From Parasulfitobacter algicola (lineage in GTDB: Bacteria > Pseudomonadota > Alphaproteobacteria > Rhodobacterales > Rhodobacteraceae), in NCBI RefSeq assembly GCF_013315265.1, contig NZ_JABUFE010000004.1, positions 242,199-306,198 on the forward strand: 64,000 nucleotides of DNA, in the 5' to 3' direction. The stretch's first letter is position 1, and each line of letters starts with the position of its first letter. The translations under genes were made by a program, and so were the position numbers. The notes beneath the pieces are model-generated. The model was not told the DNA's origin. It ran no database searches and worked only from the letters and a program-made list of their open reading frames with translations. This document shows, piece by piece, positions 1-9,822 of this stretch.

Positions 1-633
1 TCACTGGTCCTGTCAGGCATCGCACTAGCAATGTCTGGTTGGACTTTTTGGACTACGCAAGTTCGACGTGGGACTGTACTAATGTCTCGACCCACCCAAG
101 TCTTCATTGGCCCTGACGGGCCAAATTTCGAAGGCGAGCCAAAAATTAAGCTTAACTTCCTTCTTTACTCGACTGCTAGAACTGGCCGCGTTCTTGAGAC
201 AATATTTGTACGTGTCCGTAATGGTGAAACTATACAATCATTTCCAATATGGGTTTTTGGTAATCGTTCCGGCCTAAATCGCGGGAGCGGACTATATGTT
301 AGCCCTGAGGGTATCGCTGGCGAACATCATTTCCTTATGGCTGCGGACGACAAATCTTTTATTCTTAAGGCGGGCAAGCTAAAAATTGACGTTGTTGCTC
401 GTCTTATCGGTGATAGCAATGATATTGAGTTGGGTTCCTGTTCGATTCAAGTGTCTCCCGAACATGCGCAGGCACTGACAAATAAGAACTGTGCAGTATT
501 CTACGATTGGGGTGGTGAGAGAAGAGAATATCAGGGCAAAATCGATGAGCGGTTAAGTGTAGAGCAATTAGAATCATTTGCACCCTCAATTATCGAAGCA
601 ATTGCTTCTAGCAAAGCTGGGAAGAAAGAATGA
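1..633 (+). CDS. Membrane-anchored protein of unknown function, 5' end outside window
   Basis: The reading frame is open to the first base of the window, so the gene is probably cut by the edge; the first internal ATG is at 31. The residues before and around that ATG form one hydrophobic segment (Leu/Ile/Ala/Val-rich, ending in Gly-Trp-Thr-Phe-Trp), which looks like a transmembrane anchor. About 190 polar, beta-rich residues with no recognised family follow, ending in a short Lys/Glu tail. The coding DNA is more AT-rich than pheT downstream, which suggests acquired DNA. No function is proposed. Confidence 0.55.
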   Translation, partial: SLVLSGIALAMSGWTFWTTQVRRGTVLMSRPTQVFIGPDGPNFEGEPKIKLNFLLYSTARTGRVLETIFVRVRNGETIQSFPIWVFGNRSGLNRGSGLYVSPEGIAGEHHFLMAADDKSFILKAGKLKIDVVARLIGDSNDIELGSCSIQVSPEHAQALTNKNCAVFYDWGGERREYQGKIDERLSVEQLESFAPSIIEAIASSKAGKKE

Positions 634-710
634 AATCTATTCTTCTGTGTTGCTTGCTTAACTCCATAAGCAAAAGTCAAAGAGCATCTGATATAGTGTT
701 GATCTACTAA

Positions 711-1229
711 ATGATCGCCAAATTCTCCCTCCCCGCCATGGTCCGCCTGATGGACCGCACGCTCCTCCCCTCGGCGCAGTCGATGACGGTTGGGCCGGTG
801 TGCATCAATGCCGAAGCCTCGGTCGGTATTGGGGATATGGACGTGGGCGAAGCGCGGACAATAATGGCTGAGATTGACGCCAAATCCTCGGCCCTTTTAG
901 CGGTGCTGGCGATTATCCTTGCGGCCTCGGCCTTTATCTTTTCGCTATCACAAACCTGGGTCGCGCTTCTGCTTATGTTCGCGCAGGTCACGACGATCTC
1001 AATCTCGATCCTATACCTGCTGCGCTGCCTGATCTACGAACCCGCGCCGCAACTGCGTCATGTGTTTGAAATGGAAGCCGTGACCCACGACCACGCCCTG
1101 CAGATCGAGGCGATCAAACAGGTCCATTATTTCAACCGTGTGATCATGCAGACGGTTTTAACCTCGGTCCTGTTTTTCACCATGTCGATGCTGGTGGGTG
1201 TTGATGCGATGATATCCGGGGCGGAGTAA
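711..1229 (+). CDS. Four-helix membrane protein, Pycsar TM effector-like (DUF5706-like)
   Basis: 172 residues. After a roughly 50-residue polar N-terminus comes an amphipathic stretch (AEIDAKSSALLAVLA) that runs into a hydrophobic hairpin at about 60-105, then a soluble linker at about 110-142 and a final hydrophobic segment at about 145-168. This order (short helix with Asp-Ala-Lys, TM pair, charged linker, TM) resembles the membrane effector domain of Pycsar anti-phage systems. No nucleotide cyclase gene lies beside it, so the resemblance is a family-level inference from memory. GC is higher than in the genes on either side. The start is uncertain: no clear ribosome binding site precedes 711, and a Met at about residue 14 is an alternative. 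Confidence 0.5.
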   Translation: MIAKFSLPAMVRLMDRTLLPSAQSMTVGPVCINAEASVGIGDMDVGEARTIMAEIDAKSSALLAVLAIILAASAFIFSLSQTWVALLLMFAQVTTISISILYLLRCLIYEPAPQLRHVFEMEAVTHDHALQIEAIKQVHYFNRVIMQTVLTSVLFFTMSMLVGVDAMISGAE

Positions 1230-1236
1230 GACCCGC

Positions 1237-1608
1237 ATGGCAAAACCCATCCTATGGTTCTTATCGCGACTTTTGATCATCGCGTTGTTGGCCGAAATAT
1301 ATGCATGGAACACAGATGCGTCGCCTGCATTGTGGTTGTTTGGCTTTGCAGTGCTTTTGGGGTCTATGACAGCCGTTTCGGTATCACAAGCGACCTATGA
1401 AACAATTGAAACGGGTGGTAATTGGCAGGTTCGCAAAGTTGATAGTCTGGAAGCGACACCAACATCAAAGGTACTTTATCAGCTATTCCGATTGCGATGG
1501 CTAGCGATCGCTCTGCTCTGTCTGATTGCTGCAGTTCTGTATGCTGATTTTTCGACAAAAGGGTCGCTTATCAAGAGTATTGTGGATATTCCTTCTGAAA
1601 AGCCATGA
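1237..1608 (+). CDS. Small membrane protein, unknown
   Basis: 123 residues. Hydrophobic segments lie at about 5-22, 29-47 and 87-106, with a short soluble loop between the second and third. It begins 7 bases after the stop of the preceding membrane protein, so the two are probably co-transcribed. No family is recognised. Lower GC than its upstream partner is visible by eye. Confidence 0.55.
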   Translation: MAKPILWFLSRLLIIALLAEIYAWNTDASPALWLFGFAVLLGSMTAVSVSQATYETIETGGNWQVRKVDSLEATPTSKVLYQLFRLRWLAIALLCLIAAVLYADFSTKGSLIKSIVDIPSEKP

Positions 1609-1635
1609 AAACGTGATGTTTGTTATAAGCCTGCC

Positions 1636-1950
1636 ATGTATGAATTTTCCGCATTAGTCGCATTTATCTACAATTGGGTTTATGAAAAAGCGAAGGCGAA
1701 TTTGGCGCTCATGGCTACGTTTTTTGTACTTCTGTTTATCGGTTTCATTATTTTATTTATCTTTTTCATGAACATTTCAGCGTTTTTAGCCATAGTTTAC
1801 ACTATTATTTTTTCATCTCTTTTGGCTGCTGCTTATTTCGCCATAATGAGGGCCGTTTCTGAGAAACTAGATGCTCGTAATCAGATTAAACTAAATCATG
1901 AAAAGGCGATAAAGACGGCAAAGATGATCGAAAAAGGCTCTAAGTCGTAA
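1636..1950 (+). CDS. Small membrane protein with two TM helices, unknown
   Basis: 104 residues. Two strongly hydrophobic segments at about 23-47 and 50-72 (Phe/Ile-rich) are followed by a charged C-terminal helix of about 30 residues rich in Lys and Glu. It lies 27 bases downstream of another small membrane gene on the same strand. No family is recognised. The AT-rich codon choice differs from pheT and supports the idea that 1-2000 is accessory DNA. Confidence 0.5.
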   Translation: MYEFSALVAFIYNWVYEKAKANLALMATFFVLLFIGFIILFIFFMNISAFLAIVYTIIFSSLLAAAYFAIMRAVSEKLDARNQIKLNHEKAIKTAKMIEKGSKS

Positions 1951-2011
1951 TTGCTTTCCAGACCTCAACCCTGTTTTCACCATGTTGATGTGATGATGAA
2001 TGGCCTGCTAA

Positions 2012-2053
2012 TTGCAATTTACTTTAATCCATCGTATATACATTTAAATATAC
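2012..2053 (+). promoter_or_regulatory. Promoter and candidate autoregulatory operator of the TA pair
   Basis: A -35 element TTGCAA (2012-2017) is followed after exactly 17 bases by a -10 element TATATA (2035-2040). An inverted repeat with arms GTATAT (2034-2039) and ATATAC (2048-2053) and an 8-base spacer covers the -10 box. AbrB-type antitoxins usually repress their own operon, so this is a natural operator candidate. The sequence is observed; binding is inferred. Confidence 0.6.
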
Positions 2054-2066
2054 AAAAGGTTTGCAC

Positions 2067-2291
2067 ATGATCGAAACCAAAATCAGAAAAGTCGGAAACT
2101 CGGCCGTGATGACCCTGTCAACCGAAATGCTGGCGATGCTGGACGCGAAAGAGGGCGACACCCTGTTCGTTGTGCGTGGCGATGACGGCAGTCTGAAAAT
2201 CATGGCACATGATCCGTCTGTGGCCGAAGCCCTAGCCGCGGCCGAGATTGTGATGGATGAGAACCGCGATCTGCTTCAGGCCTTGGCTTGA
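2067..2291 (+). CDS. AbrB/MazE/SpoVT-type antitoxin
   Basis: 74 residues from the ATG at 2067, which has AAAAGG about 7 bases upstream; an in-frame TTG at 2061 is too close to that site. The N-terminal half carries the swapped-hairpin AbrB signature (IRKVGNSAVMTLS) and the Gly-Asp turn (AKEGDTLFVV); the acidic helical C-terminus is the usual toxin-binding part. It should bind and neutralise the Doc-type toxin encoded next and repress the operon. The stop overlaps the toxin start (TTGA at 2288-2291), a coupling typical of type II TA pairs. Confidence 0.85.
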   Translation: MIETKIRKVGNSAVMTLSTEMLAMLDAKEGDTLFVVRGDDGSLKIMAHDPSVAEALAAAEIVMDENRDLLQALA

Positions 2292-2674
2292 GCGCGCCTG
2301 TCTGGGTTCCGCTGGCCGCAATCATTGTTATCCACGACAGACAAATCGCCCGCCATGGTGGGGCGTCCGGCCTGCGCGATAGGGCATTGATTGAGATGGG
2401 GGCCAGCCAGGCCATGAACCTGTCTGCATGTTCAGATGCAGGATTGGCGGATATTGCAGCGGCCTATGCGTTTGGCATTGCCAAAGCGCATGCATTTGTT
2501 GATGGCAATAAGAGGACTGCGTTTGTGACCGCGGTGACCTTTCTGCGGTTGAACGGCTATGCGTTTCGCCCCGATCCCGTTACCGGTGTTCGTATGATGG
2601 AAGATCTGGCATCTGGCCAAAAGACCGAGGCCGAGTTTGCCGCCTGGTTAAAGGATGGGATGCGCCCGATCTGA
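2288..2674 (+). CDS. doc: Death-on-curing (Doc/Fic) family toxin
   Basis: 128 residues starting at a TTG that overlaps the antitoxin stop. The Fic core motif appears as HAFVDGNKRTA at about residues 60-70, matching HxFx(D/E)GNKR, so the active-site His and the phosphate-binding Asn-Lys-Arg are all present. Doc proteins phosphorylate EF-Tu to stop translation; that activity is known of the family and inferred here. Length fits Doc (about 126). The gene is immediately upstream of pheT but has its own promoter before the antitoxin. Confidence 0.87.
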   Translation: MSAPVWVPLAAIIVIHDRQIARHGGASGLRDRALIEMGASQAMNLSACSDAGLADIAAAYAFGIAKAHAFVDGNKRTAFVTAVTFLRLNGYAFRPDPVTGVRMMEDLASGQKTEAEFAAWLKDGMRPI

Positions 2675-2743
2675 TCCGTATCGGGGCTTTCGTATCCCTG
2701 CCGCTTGATGTAACACGGCCGGCGAACCAAAGGGCAGACGGAC

Positions 2744-5140
2744 ATGAAATTCACACTTTCCTGGCTAAAAGATCATCTTGAGACGGACGCTTCGCTTGAT
2801 GATATCCTGTATGCGTTGACCGATCTTGGGCTTGAGGTTGAAGAGGTCTTGGATCCGACTGCTAAGCTGAAGGATTTTACCATCGGCAAGGTGCTGAGTG
2901 CTGAAAAGCACCCCGATGCGGATCGGCTGCGGGTGTGTCAGGTGGAAACGGATGAAGGCGTGAAGCAGATCATTTGCGGTGCGCCGAATGCGCGCGAAGG
3001 GATCACAGTGGTGGTGGCCAAGCCCGGTGTCTATGTGCCGGGGATCGATACAACCATTGGTGTGGGCAAAATCCGTGGGATCGAAAGTTTTGGCATGATG
3101 GCCAGTGAGCGTGAGATGGAGCTGTCGGATGAACACGACGGTATCATCGAACTGCCCAGTGGCGCGGTTGGCGAAAGCTTTGCCAATTGGCTGGCCGCGA
3201 ACGAACCAGCCAAGGTTGATCCGGTGATCGAGATTGCGATTACGCCCAACCGCCCCGATGCGCTTGGGGTGCGGGGGATCGCGCTGGATCTGGCCGCGCG
3301 TGGATTGGGGACGATGAAGCCGCGTGATCTTGAGCCAGTTGAGGGCCAATTTCCTTGCCCGATCGCGGTGACGATTGATTATGACACGCGCGAAGCCTGT
3401 CCTGTGTTCTATGGCCGCGTCATTCGCGGTGTGAAAAATGGCCCCAGCCCGCAGTGGCTGCAGGATATTCTGCGCGCCATCGGTTTGCGCCCCATCAGTG
3501 CGCTGGTCGATATTACGAATTTCTTTACCTATGATCGCAATCGCCCTTTGCATGTTTTTGATGCTGACAAGGTTCAGGGGAACCTACGTGTGCACCGCGC
3601 AAAAGGGGGCGAAACGCTGGTTGGTCTGGATGAGAAAGAGTATACATTCCAGCCCGACATGACGCTGATCTCAGACGATAGCGGTATTGAAAGTATCGCA
3701 GGTGTCATGGGTGGTTTGCCCACAGGTTGCACTGAAGAAACCGTAAATGTCTTTCTTGAAGCCGCCTACTTTGATCCGGTGCGGACGGCGCTGACGGGTC
3801 GTGCGCTGAAGATCAACAGTGATGCGCGCTACCGGTTTGAGCGCGGTATCGATCCGGCCTGGACGCCCCACGGGCTGGAACATGCCACGCGGATGATCCT
3901 TGATCTATGTGGGGGCGAAGCCTCGGACGTGGTTATCGCGGGTGAAATCCCGGATGTGTCACGCGCATATAAGCTGGATACGGATCGTGTGCAGTCGCTG
4001 GTGGGTATGGATATTCCCGCTGAAGACCAGCGCGCCACACTTGAACGGCTTGGGTTCTGGCTTGACGGCGACATGGCCCATGTGCCGACCTGGCGCCCCG
4101 ATGTGATGGGTGAAGCGGACTTGGTCGAAGAGGTCGCGCGGATTGCATCGCTGACCAAGCTACAGGGCAAACCGTTAGCTCGTGCGCAGGTGGGCGTGCC
4201 GAAACCCGTACTGACGCCCATGCAGCGGCGCGAACAGGCCGCGCGGCGGACCTGTGCGGCTTTGGGATATAACGAATGCGTCACCTATAGCTTTATCGAC
4301 AAAGCCTCGGCCGAGCTGTTCAGTGGTGGCGATGATGCAACGATGCTGGCGAACCCAATCAGCTCTGAAATGAGTCATATGCGCCCCGCACTGCTGCCGG
4401 GCTTACTGCAGGCCGCGGCGCGCAATCAGGCGCGGGGTTTCATGGATCTGGCATTGTTCGAGGTCGGCCCGGCCTTCCACGGGGGTGAGCCCGATGAACA
4501 GCATCTGCTGGTCACGGGTCTGCTGATCGGCAGCACCGGCCCCAAAGACGTGCACGGCAGCGCGCGTCCTGTTGATGTTTACGACGTCAAGGCTGACGCC
4601 GATGCGGTTCTAAGTGCCATCGGTGCGCCCGCCAAGGTGCAGATTTTGCGCGGGGCGCAGGAATGGTGGCATCCGGGGCGGCACGGTATGATTTGTCTGG
4701 GTCCAAAGAAGGTGCTGGGCATTTTTGGCGAATTACACCCGAAGGTCCTTTCCGCAATGGATGTGAAAGGCCCTGCACTGGCCTTTACGATCTGGCCGGG
4801 CGAAGTGCCTTTACCGCGATCAAAATCGGCCACCCGTCCCGCGCTTGAGATAACAGACCTGCAGGCGGTTGAGCGCGACTTTGCCTTTGTCGTTAATGCC
4901 GATGTTGAGGCACTGACGCTGGTCAATGCGGCAGCGGGGGCCGACAAAGGCCTGATCGAAGATGTGCGCGTCTTTGACGAATTCATTGGCGGTGCTTTGG
5001 GCGAAGGCAAGAAATCCCTTGCCATCACTGTGCGTCTGCAACCGCGGGAAAAGACATTGAAGGACGAAGATATCGAAGCGGTCAGCGTCAAGATCGTCGA
5101 GAAAGTGACCAAAGCCACGGGCGGCACATTGCGCGGCTAG
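2744..5140 (+). CDS. pheT: Phenylalanine--tRNA ligase beta subunit
   Basis: 798 residues, the full length expected of bacterial PheT. An N-terminal tRNA-binding OB domain (about 39-148, with the ICGAPNAREG segment), the B3/4 domain (about 210-380, HVFDADK), the B5 domain (about 395-470), the catalytic-like core and a C-terminal ferredoxin-fold anticodon-binding domain (about 705-798) are in normal order. It pairs with PheS as an alpha2beta2 enzyme charging tRNA-Phe. pheS is not within the window; it may lie to the left of the accessory stretch at 1-2674. The last four bases overlap the convergent YHS gene. Confidence 0.97.
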   Translation: MKFTLSWLKDHLETDASLDDILYALTDLGLEVEEVLDPTAKLKDFTIGKVLSAEKHPDADRLRVCQVETDEGVKQIICGAPNAREGITVVVAKPGVYVPGIDTTIGVGKIRGIESFGMMASEREMELSDEHDGIIELPSGAVGESFANWLAANEPAKVDPVIEIAITPNRPDALGVRGIALDLAARGLGTMKPRDLEPVEGQFPCPIAVTIDYDTREACPVFYGRVIRGVKNGPSPQWLQDILRAIGLRPISALVDITNFFTYDRNRPLHVFDADKVQGNLRVHRAKGGETLVGLDEKEYTFQPDMTLISDDSGIESIAGVMGGLPTGCTEETVNVFLEAAYFDPVRTALTGRALKINSDARYRFERGIDPAWTPHGLEHATRMILDLCGGEASDVVIAGEIPDVSRAYKLDTDRVQSLVGMDIPAEDQRATLERLGFWLDGDMAHVPTWRPDVMGEADLVEEVARIASLTKLQGKPLARAQVGVPKPVLTPMQRREQAARRTCAALGYNECVTYSFIDKASAELFSGGDDATMLANPISSEMSHMRPALLPGLLQAAARNQARGFMDLALFEVGPAFHGGEPDEQHLLVTGLLIGSTGPKDVHGSARPVDVYDVKADADAVLSAIGAPAKVQILRGAQEWWHPGRHGMICLGPKKVLGIFGELHPKVLSAMDVKGPALAFTIWPGEVPLPRSKSATRPALEITDLQAVERDFAFVVNADVEALTLVNAAAGADKGLIEDVRVFDEFIGGALGEGKKSLAITVRLQPREKTLKDEDIEAVSVKIVEKVTKATGGTLRG

Positions 5141-5595
5141 TTCAGAACCGATGGCCAGTTTGCATCCGCTTTTGCGATCCGGCCCGGAATATCGCGCGAC
5201 CACCGACGCTGAACGCGAAGCGAGAAGTTAAGATACAGCTTATCGTCCACAATCGTCCATGCATCAGGTACAGTTGAAGCAGTGTAGCCTTCGCTGACAG
5301 CATAAGCGCAATAACCACCATATTGGGGTGCATAGGAGTCAGGGTTGTCAATAAAAGCGGTGCGGTTTTCTTCGGTCGAAAAGCGCCACGTCGCGCCCAT
5401 CCAATCGTAGGTCAGGTCAGGACTGCCGGCAACAGGTTGGCCTTGGGTGAAATAGGCCACGACGTCTGTGCCATCCACGGCAATACCATCTTCGGCATAA
5501 AAGGTGGGTGTCGCAGAGTGTGCGATTGTTGCGATGGTTGTGAGTGTTGGAACTGCAGCTGCAAACAACAACACATTACGGCGGGTGATAGGCAT
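5137..5595 (-). CDS. Exported YHS domain protein
   Basis: 152 residues. The N-terminus has a twin-arginine-like start (ITRRNVLLFAAA) followed by a hydrophobic segment ending near AHSA, so export, possibly by Tat, is likely. The mature part carries a YHS-type fold: GIAVDGTDVVAYF, then the Trp-Arg-Phe strand, then the Asn-Pro-xx-Tyr-xPxYGGYCAYA segment. YHS domains often bind metals; ligand and role here are unknown. It overlaps the 3' end of pheT by 4 bases, tail to tail. Confidence 0.8.
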   Translation of the reverse strand: MPITRRNVLLFAAAVPTLTTIATIAHSATPTFYAEDGIAVDGTDVVAYFTQGQPVAGSPDLTYDWMGATWRFSTEENRTAFIDNPDSYAPQYGGYCAYAVSEGYTASTVPDAWTIVDDKLYLNFSLRVQRRWSRDIPGRIAKADANWPSVLN

Positions 5596-5772
5596 GGCAT
5601 TCTCCGTTTTCCAGTATTTCTAAGTTACCATCAAATTGGGTGAAAAATCATGCCACAACTATGGTTCACACATAGCTGTTATTTTTGGACGCGGTTTCGT
5701 GACTTTTTGTAATCGCTTATCAAACCCTTACGGGTTTTCCGCGCGAAAAGGGCCGCAAGGACCGCTGAGCGG
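5596..5772. other. Intergenic region with small hairpins
   Basis: Between two minus-strand genes. A short perfect stem AAACCC/GGGTTT with a 4-base loop lies at 5722-5737, and ACCGC/GCGGT at 5761-5773 reaches the stop codon of the upstream gene. Neither is followed by a good T-run on the minus strand, so termination is only possible, not convincing. The promoter of the YHS gene should be in the 5600-5700 part. Confidence 0.3.
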
Positions 5773-6500
5773 TTAGTTACATTTCAAGGCTTTGTCAAAA
5801 TCAGTGCGGCTGTAATGTTGGCCGACGCGGCGACTGGCCAAGGTTTCGCCGTCAAAGCGTGTGGCGATAATATATACCCAATCGGCAGAGGCCGTTATCA
5901 TTTCGGGACCATCCCCGCAGTCACGAATGCCGCCTGCAATATCGCGTTCACCGATCCGGTGATTTGTCAGCCCTGCTTTATCCGCGACGGGCTTCAGCAT
6001 ACCATTTTTAAAACGCCAGACCCGCAGCGTTTTAGCCAAATGCGGACGGTCGATATAAGCGATTTCGATGTACCCATCGCCGTCCATATCCGCGGCACCG
6101 ATCGGCGCCAACCAGCGGTTCGTTCGGCCGATATGGGGTGTCTCCGCAATCTTGCGCTTATCGTTATAGATTGCCAACTGTGCGCCCTGACGCACATCCG
6201 TTTCGATCACCACAACTTCGGGCTTGCCATCGCCCGTCACATCCCAAAGACGTGGGGCAATGTCTTCGAACACATGGTTCAAAGGCAATTTGAAAATACG
6301 CGTTTCATGTTTTAAAACAGCTTCATTCGCAATGCCTGTTATGCGTGGGCTTACATCAATCTCAAGCGTACCATATTCGATATCATCGCCCAGAATAGCA
6401 TGACCGTAACGTGTGGTTGGATCTGCAAAGCGCGCATCTTTGACGTCGGCATGCGCCATGCCAGCACATGTAATTGCGATGGCAAAGCTGCGCAACAGCA

Positions 6501-6501
<1 letters not shown>
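5773..6501 (-). CDS. Exported protein with VCBS/FG-GAP-like calcium loops
   Basis: 242 residues with a cleavable signal peptide (hydrophobic 5-17, ending Met-Ala-His-Ala). Two Asp-rich loops, VTGDGKPEVVVIETD and ADMDGDGYIEIAYID, match the DxDGDGxxD pattern of VCBS/FG-GAP beta-propeller blades that bind calcium. Family members are periplasmic or secreted; the ligand is unknown. Its ATG overlaps the stop of the upstream ferredoxin by one base (TGATG), implying translational coupling. Confidence 0.75.
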
Positions 6502-7881
<1,380 letters not shown>

Positions 7882-7960
7882 GGAATTCTCCTTGGGTCAA
7901 TTTCACGTGCGATAGCATCCCCGAAAAAGGATTGCTTTGATTTGACGCAAAGACAGTGAA

Positions 7961-7993
7961 AAGAAAAAGGCAGGCCCCGTTAAGGGCCTGCCT
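7961..7993 (-). terminator. Rho-independent terminator after htrA
   Basis: A perfect 10-bp stem, AGGCAGGCCC (7968-7977) with GGGCCTGCCT (7984-7993), has a 6-base loop. On the minus strand it is followed by TTTTTCTTTTC. It lies 24 bases past the htrA stop and closes the minus-strand block that begins above 15 kb. Confidence 0.92.
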
Positions 7994-8016
7994 GTGTGTT
8001 TTGGATTTATTATTAG

Positions 8017-9477
8017 TTACTCAAGGGACAGTGCAACAAAGCGGGGCTGTCCAGACCGTCGGATCAGCAGCAAAAGTGACTTGCGTCCAGCTTCCTTTGC
8101 TTCTTCAACCCGTGCTTCAAGATCAGCAATTGAGCTGACTTTGCGTTGGCCGGCCTCAGTGATAATATCACCTGCGCGCAGACCTTTTTCAAAGGCTTCC
8201 GACAGACCGTCGACATCGTTAACAATCAGACCTTCTGCAGCTGCAGGAAGATCCAGTTCTTCGCGGGTCTGTTCCGTGATTGGCGACAAAGTCATTCCAA
8301 GCATATTTTCTTGCTGAGGTTCGGCAGGTGTATCATCGGTCGATGCAGCCGCAGGAATTGCTTCTTCCTCGGCGGTTTCACGACGACCAAGTGTGACAAG
8401 CAGCGTTTTTGTCTGACCTTCACGAAAAACGACAACCCGGACACTTTTGCCAATATCAGTGTTCCCGACACGGCGCACCAGTTCGCGCGTATCGGCGACG
8501 ACTTGGCCATCAAACGATACGATGACATCACCAGACAGAATACCGCCATCCTTTGCAGGACCATCCGGTACATCTGTGATCAATGCGCCGGCCGCTTCTT
8601 CCAAGCCCATTGCTTCGGCCACATCGGGTGTTACATCCTGGATGCGCACACCCAACCAGCCACGGCGCGTTTCTCCGAATTCCTGAAGTTGATCAACGAC
8701 GCGCGTCACCACGGCAGAACTCATCGCGAAACCAATGCCGATGGATCCACCGTTTGGCGACAGAATTGCAGTGTTCACACCAATGACTTCGCCATCCATA
8801 TTAAAGAGTGGCCCGCCTGAGTTACCGCGGTTAATCGCAGCATCCGTTTGAATGTAGTCATCATATGTCCCGCTAAGGGCGCGGTTACGGGCAGATACGA
8901 TACCAGCTGACACAGAAAACCCTTGGCCCAACGGATTACCCATCGCCATGACCCAATCGCCAACACGTGCAGAATCGCTGTTTCCAAAAGGAACGAATGG
9001 CAACGGTTGATCGGCTTCAACTTTCAAAAGCGCGATGTCGGTATTTCTATCTGTGCCAATCACTTCGGCGGGTAATTCCTGACCCGAGAAAAATTCGATC
9101 AGAATTTCGTCGGCCCCTTCGATGACATGGTTGTTTGTAACAATGTATCCATCTTCCGAGATTACGAACCCAGACCCAAGCGCGGAAGATCGGCGCGGTG
9201 ACCCATCTGGTGTCGGAAGATCACGAAAGAAATCCTCAAAAGGGGATCCTTCGGGAACAATGCCTTGTGGGCCGGTTCTGCCAGCAACTGTCGTGGATGT
9301 TGTGATATTCACAACGGATGGGCTGATCTGTTCAGCCAGATCAGCAAAACTTTCGGGTGCACCACGTGCATTTGCATACAAGGCTTGTGCCAGCAATATC
9401 GCGAAGCCAAGGATAAGTACTGTCAATGCCTGTGGCAGTGTGCGCGATTGTCTCAATGCCTGTGCCTGGGGTTTCAA
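8017..9477 (-). CDS. degP: Periplasmic serine protease, DegP/HtrA type
   Basis: 486 residues with an N-terminal membrane/signal segment at about 17-35. The trypsin-like triad is complete: His117 (TNNHVIEG), Asp147 (NTDIALLK), Ser220 (GNSGGPLF). Two PDZ domains follow (about 275-370 and 385-480). Family members degrade or refold misfolded envelope proteins. It is last in the cluster after hflK, hflC and a DUF2065 gene, so it probably works in membrane protein quality control with HflKC and FtsH. Confidence 0.95.
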   Translation of the reverse strand: MKPQAQALRQSRTLPQALTVLILGFAILLAQALYANARGAPESFADLAEQISPSVVNITTSTTVAGRTGPQGIVPEGSPFEDFFRDLPTPDGSPRRSSALGSGFVISEDGYIVTNNHVIEGADEILIEFFSGQELPAEVIGTDRNTDIALLKVEADQPLPFVPFGNSDSARVGDWVMAMGNPLGQGFSVSAGIVSARNRALSGTYDDYIQTDAAINRGNSGGPLFNMDGEVIGVNTAILSPNGGSIGIGFAMSSAVVTRVVDQLQEFGETRRGWLGVRIQDVTPDVAEAMGLEEAAGALITDVPDGPAKDGGILSGDVIVSFDGQVVADTRELVRRVGNTDIGKSVRVVVFREGQTKTLLVTLGRRETAEEEAIPAAASTDDTPAEPQQENMLGMTLSPITEQTREELDLPAAAEGLIVNDVDGLSEAFEKGLRAGDIITEAGQRKVSSIADLEARVEEAKEAGRKSLLLLIRRSGQPRFVALSLE

Positions 9478-9627
9478 ATCTTTAACTCCTTATAACCTTT
9501 GTGCGGATCGCGCCGCTATGTTTACAGACAAACTAGGGTGCTTTGATCATTTCTCCAAGTGGCACATGATCAGCGTCACGTCAGTGTGAGGATAAATTGA
9601 ACGGATCGCAGTTGTTTTGCAATTGCT

Positions 9628-9822
9628 TCAAGCACCAAAATACTTTGCGGTCCAAACAAAAAATAATCCTATCACCAAACACAGCACCCCTATCATGCGT
9701 CTTTGATCCAATGAGAGGTTTTTTAATGCCGCAAGAAGGTCTTCGATAAGCGAAGGGGCCAGTGCGTACACCAGCCCCTCGACAATCAATACCAGCCCTA
9801 TGGCCAGAAGGATCGTTTCCAT
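9628..9822 (-). CDS. DUF2065 membrane protein (YjeT-like)
   Basis: 64 residues forming two hydrophobic helices (about 3-28 and 42-60) joined by a loop containing LSLDQRRMIG. Size and loop match the DUF2065/YjeT family, which is regularly found downstream of hflC in alphaproteobacteria. Its ATG shares one base with the hflC stop codon, implying coupled translation. Molecular function unknown. Confidence 0.85.
   Translation of the reverse strand: METILLAIGLVLIVEGLVYALAPSLIEDLLAALKNLSLDQRRMIGVLCLVIGLFFVWTAKYFGA

Noticed and set aside
2765..3553. Long minus-strand frame inside pheT
   Set aside because: It is a shadow of the pheT coding pattern, with no family features and no ribosome site.
5722..5773. 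Terminator after the VCBS gene
   Set aside because: Stems are only 5-6 bp and lack a T-run on the minus strand; kept only as a note in the intergenic entry.
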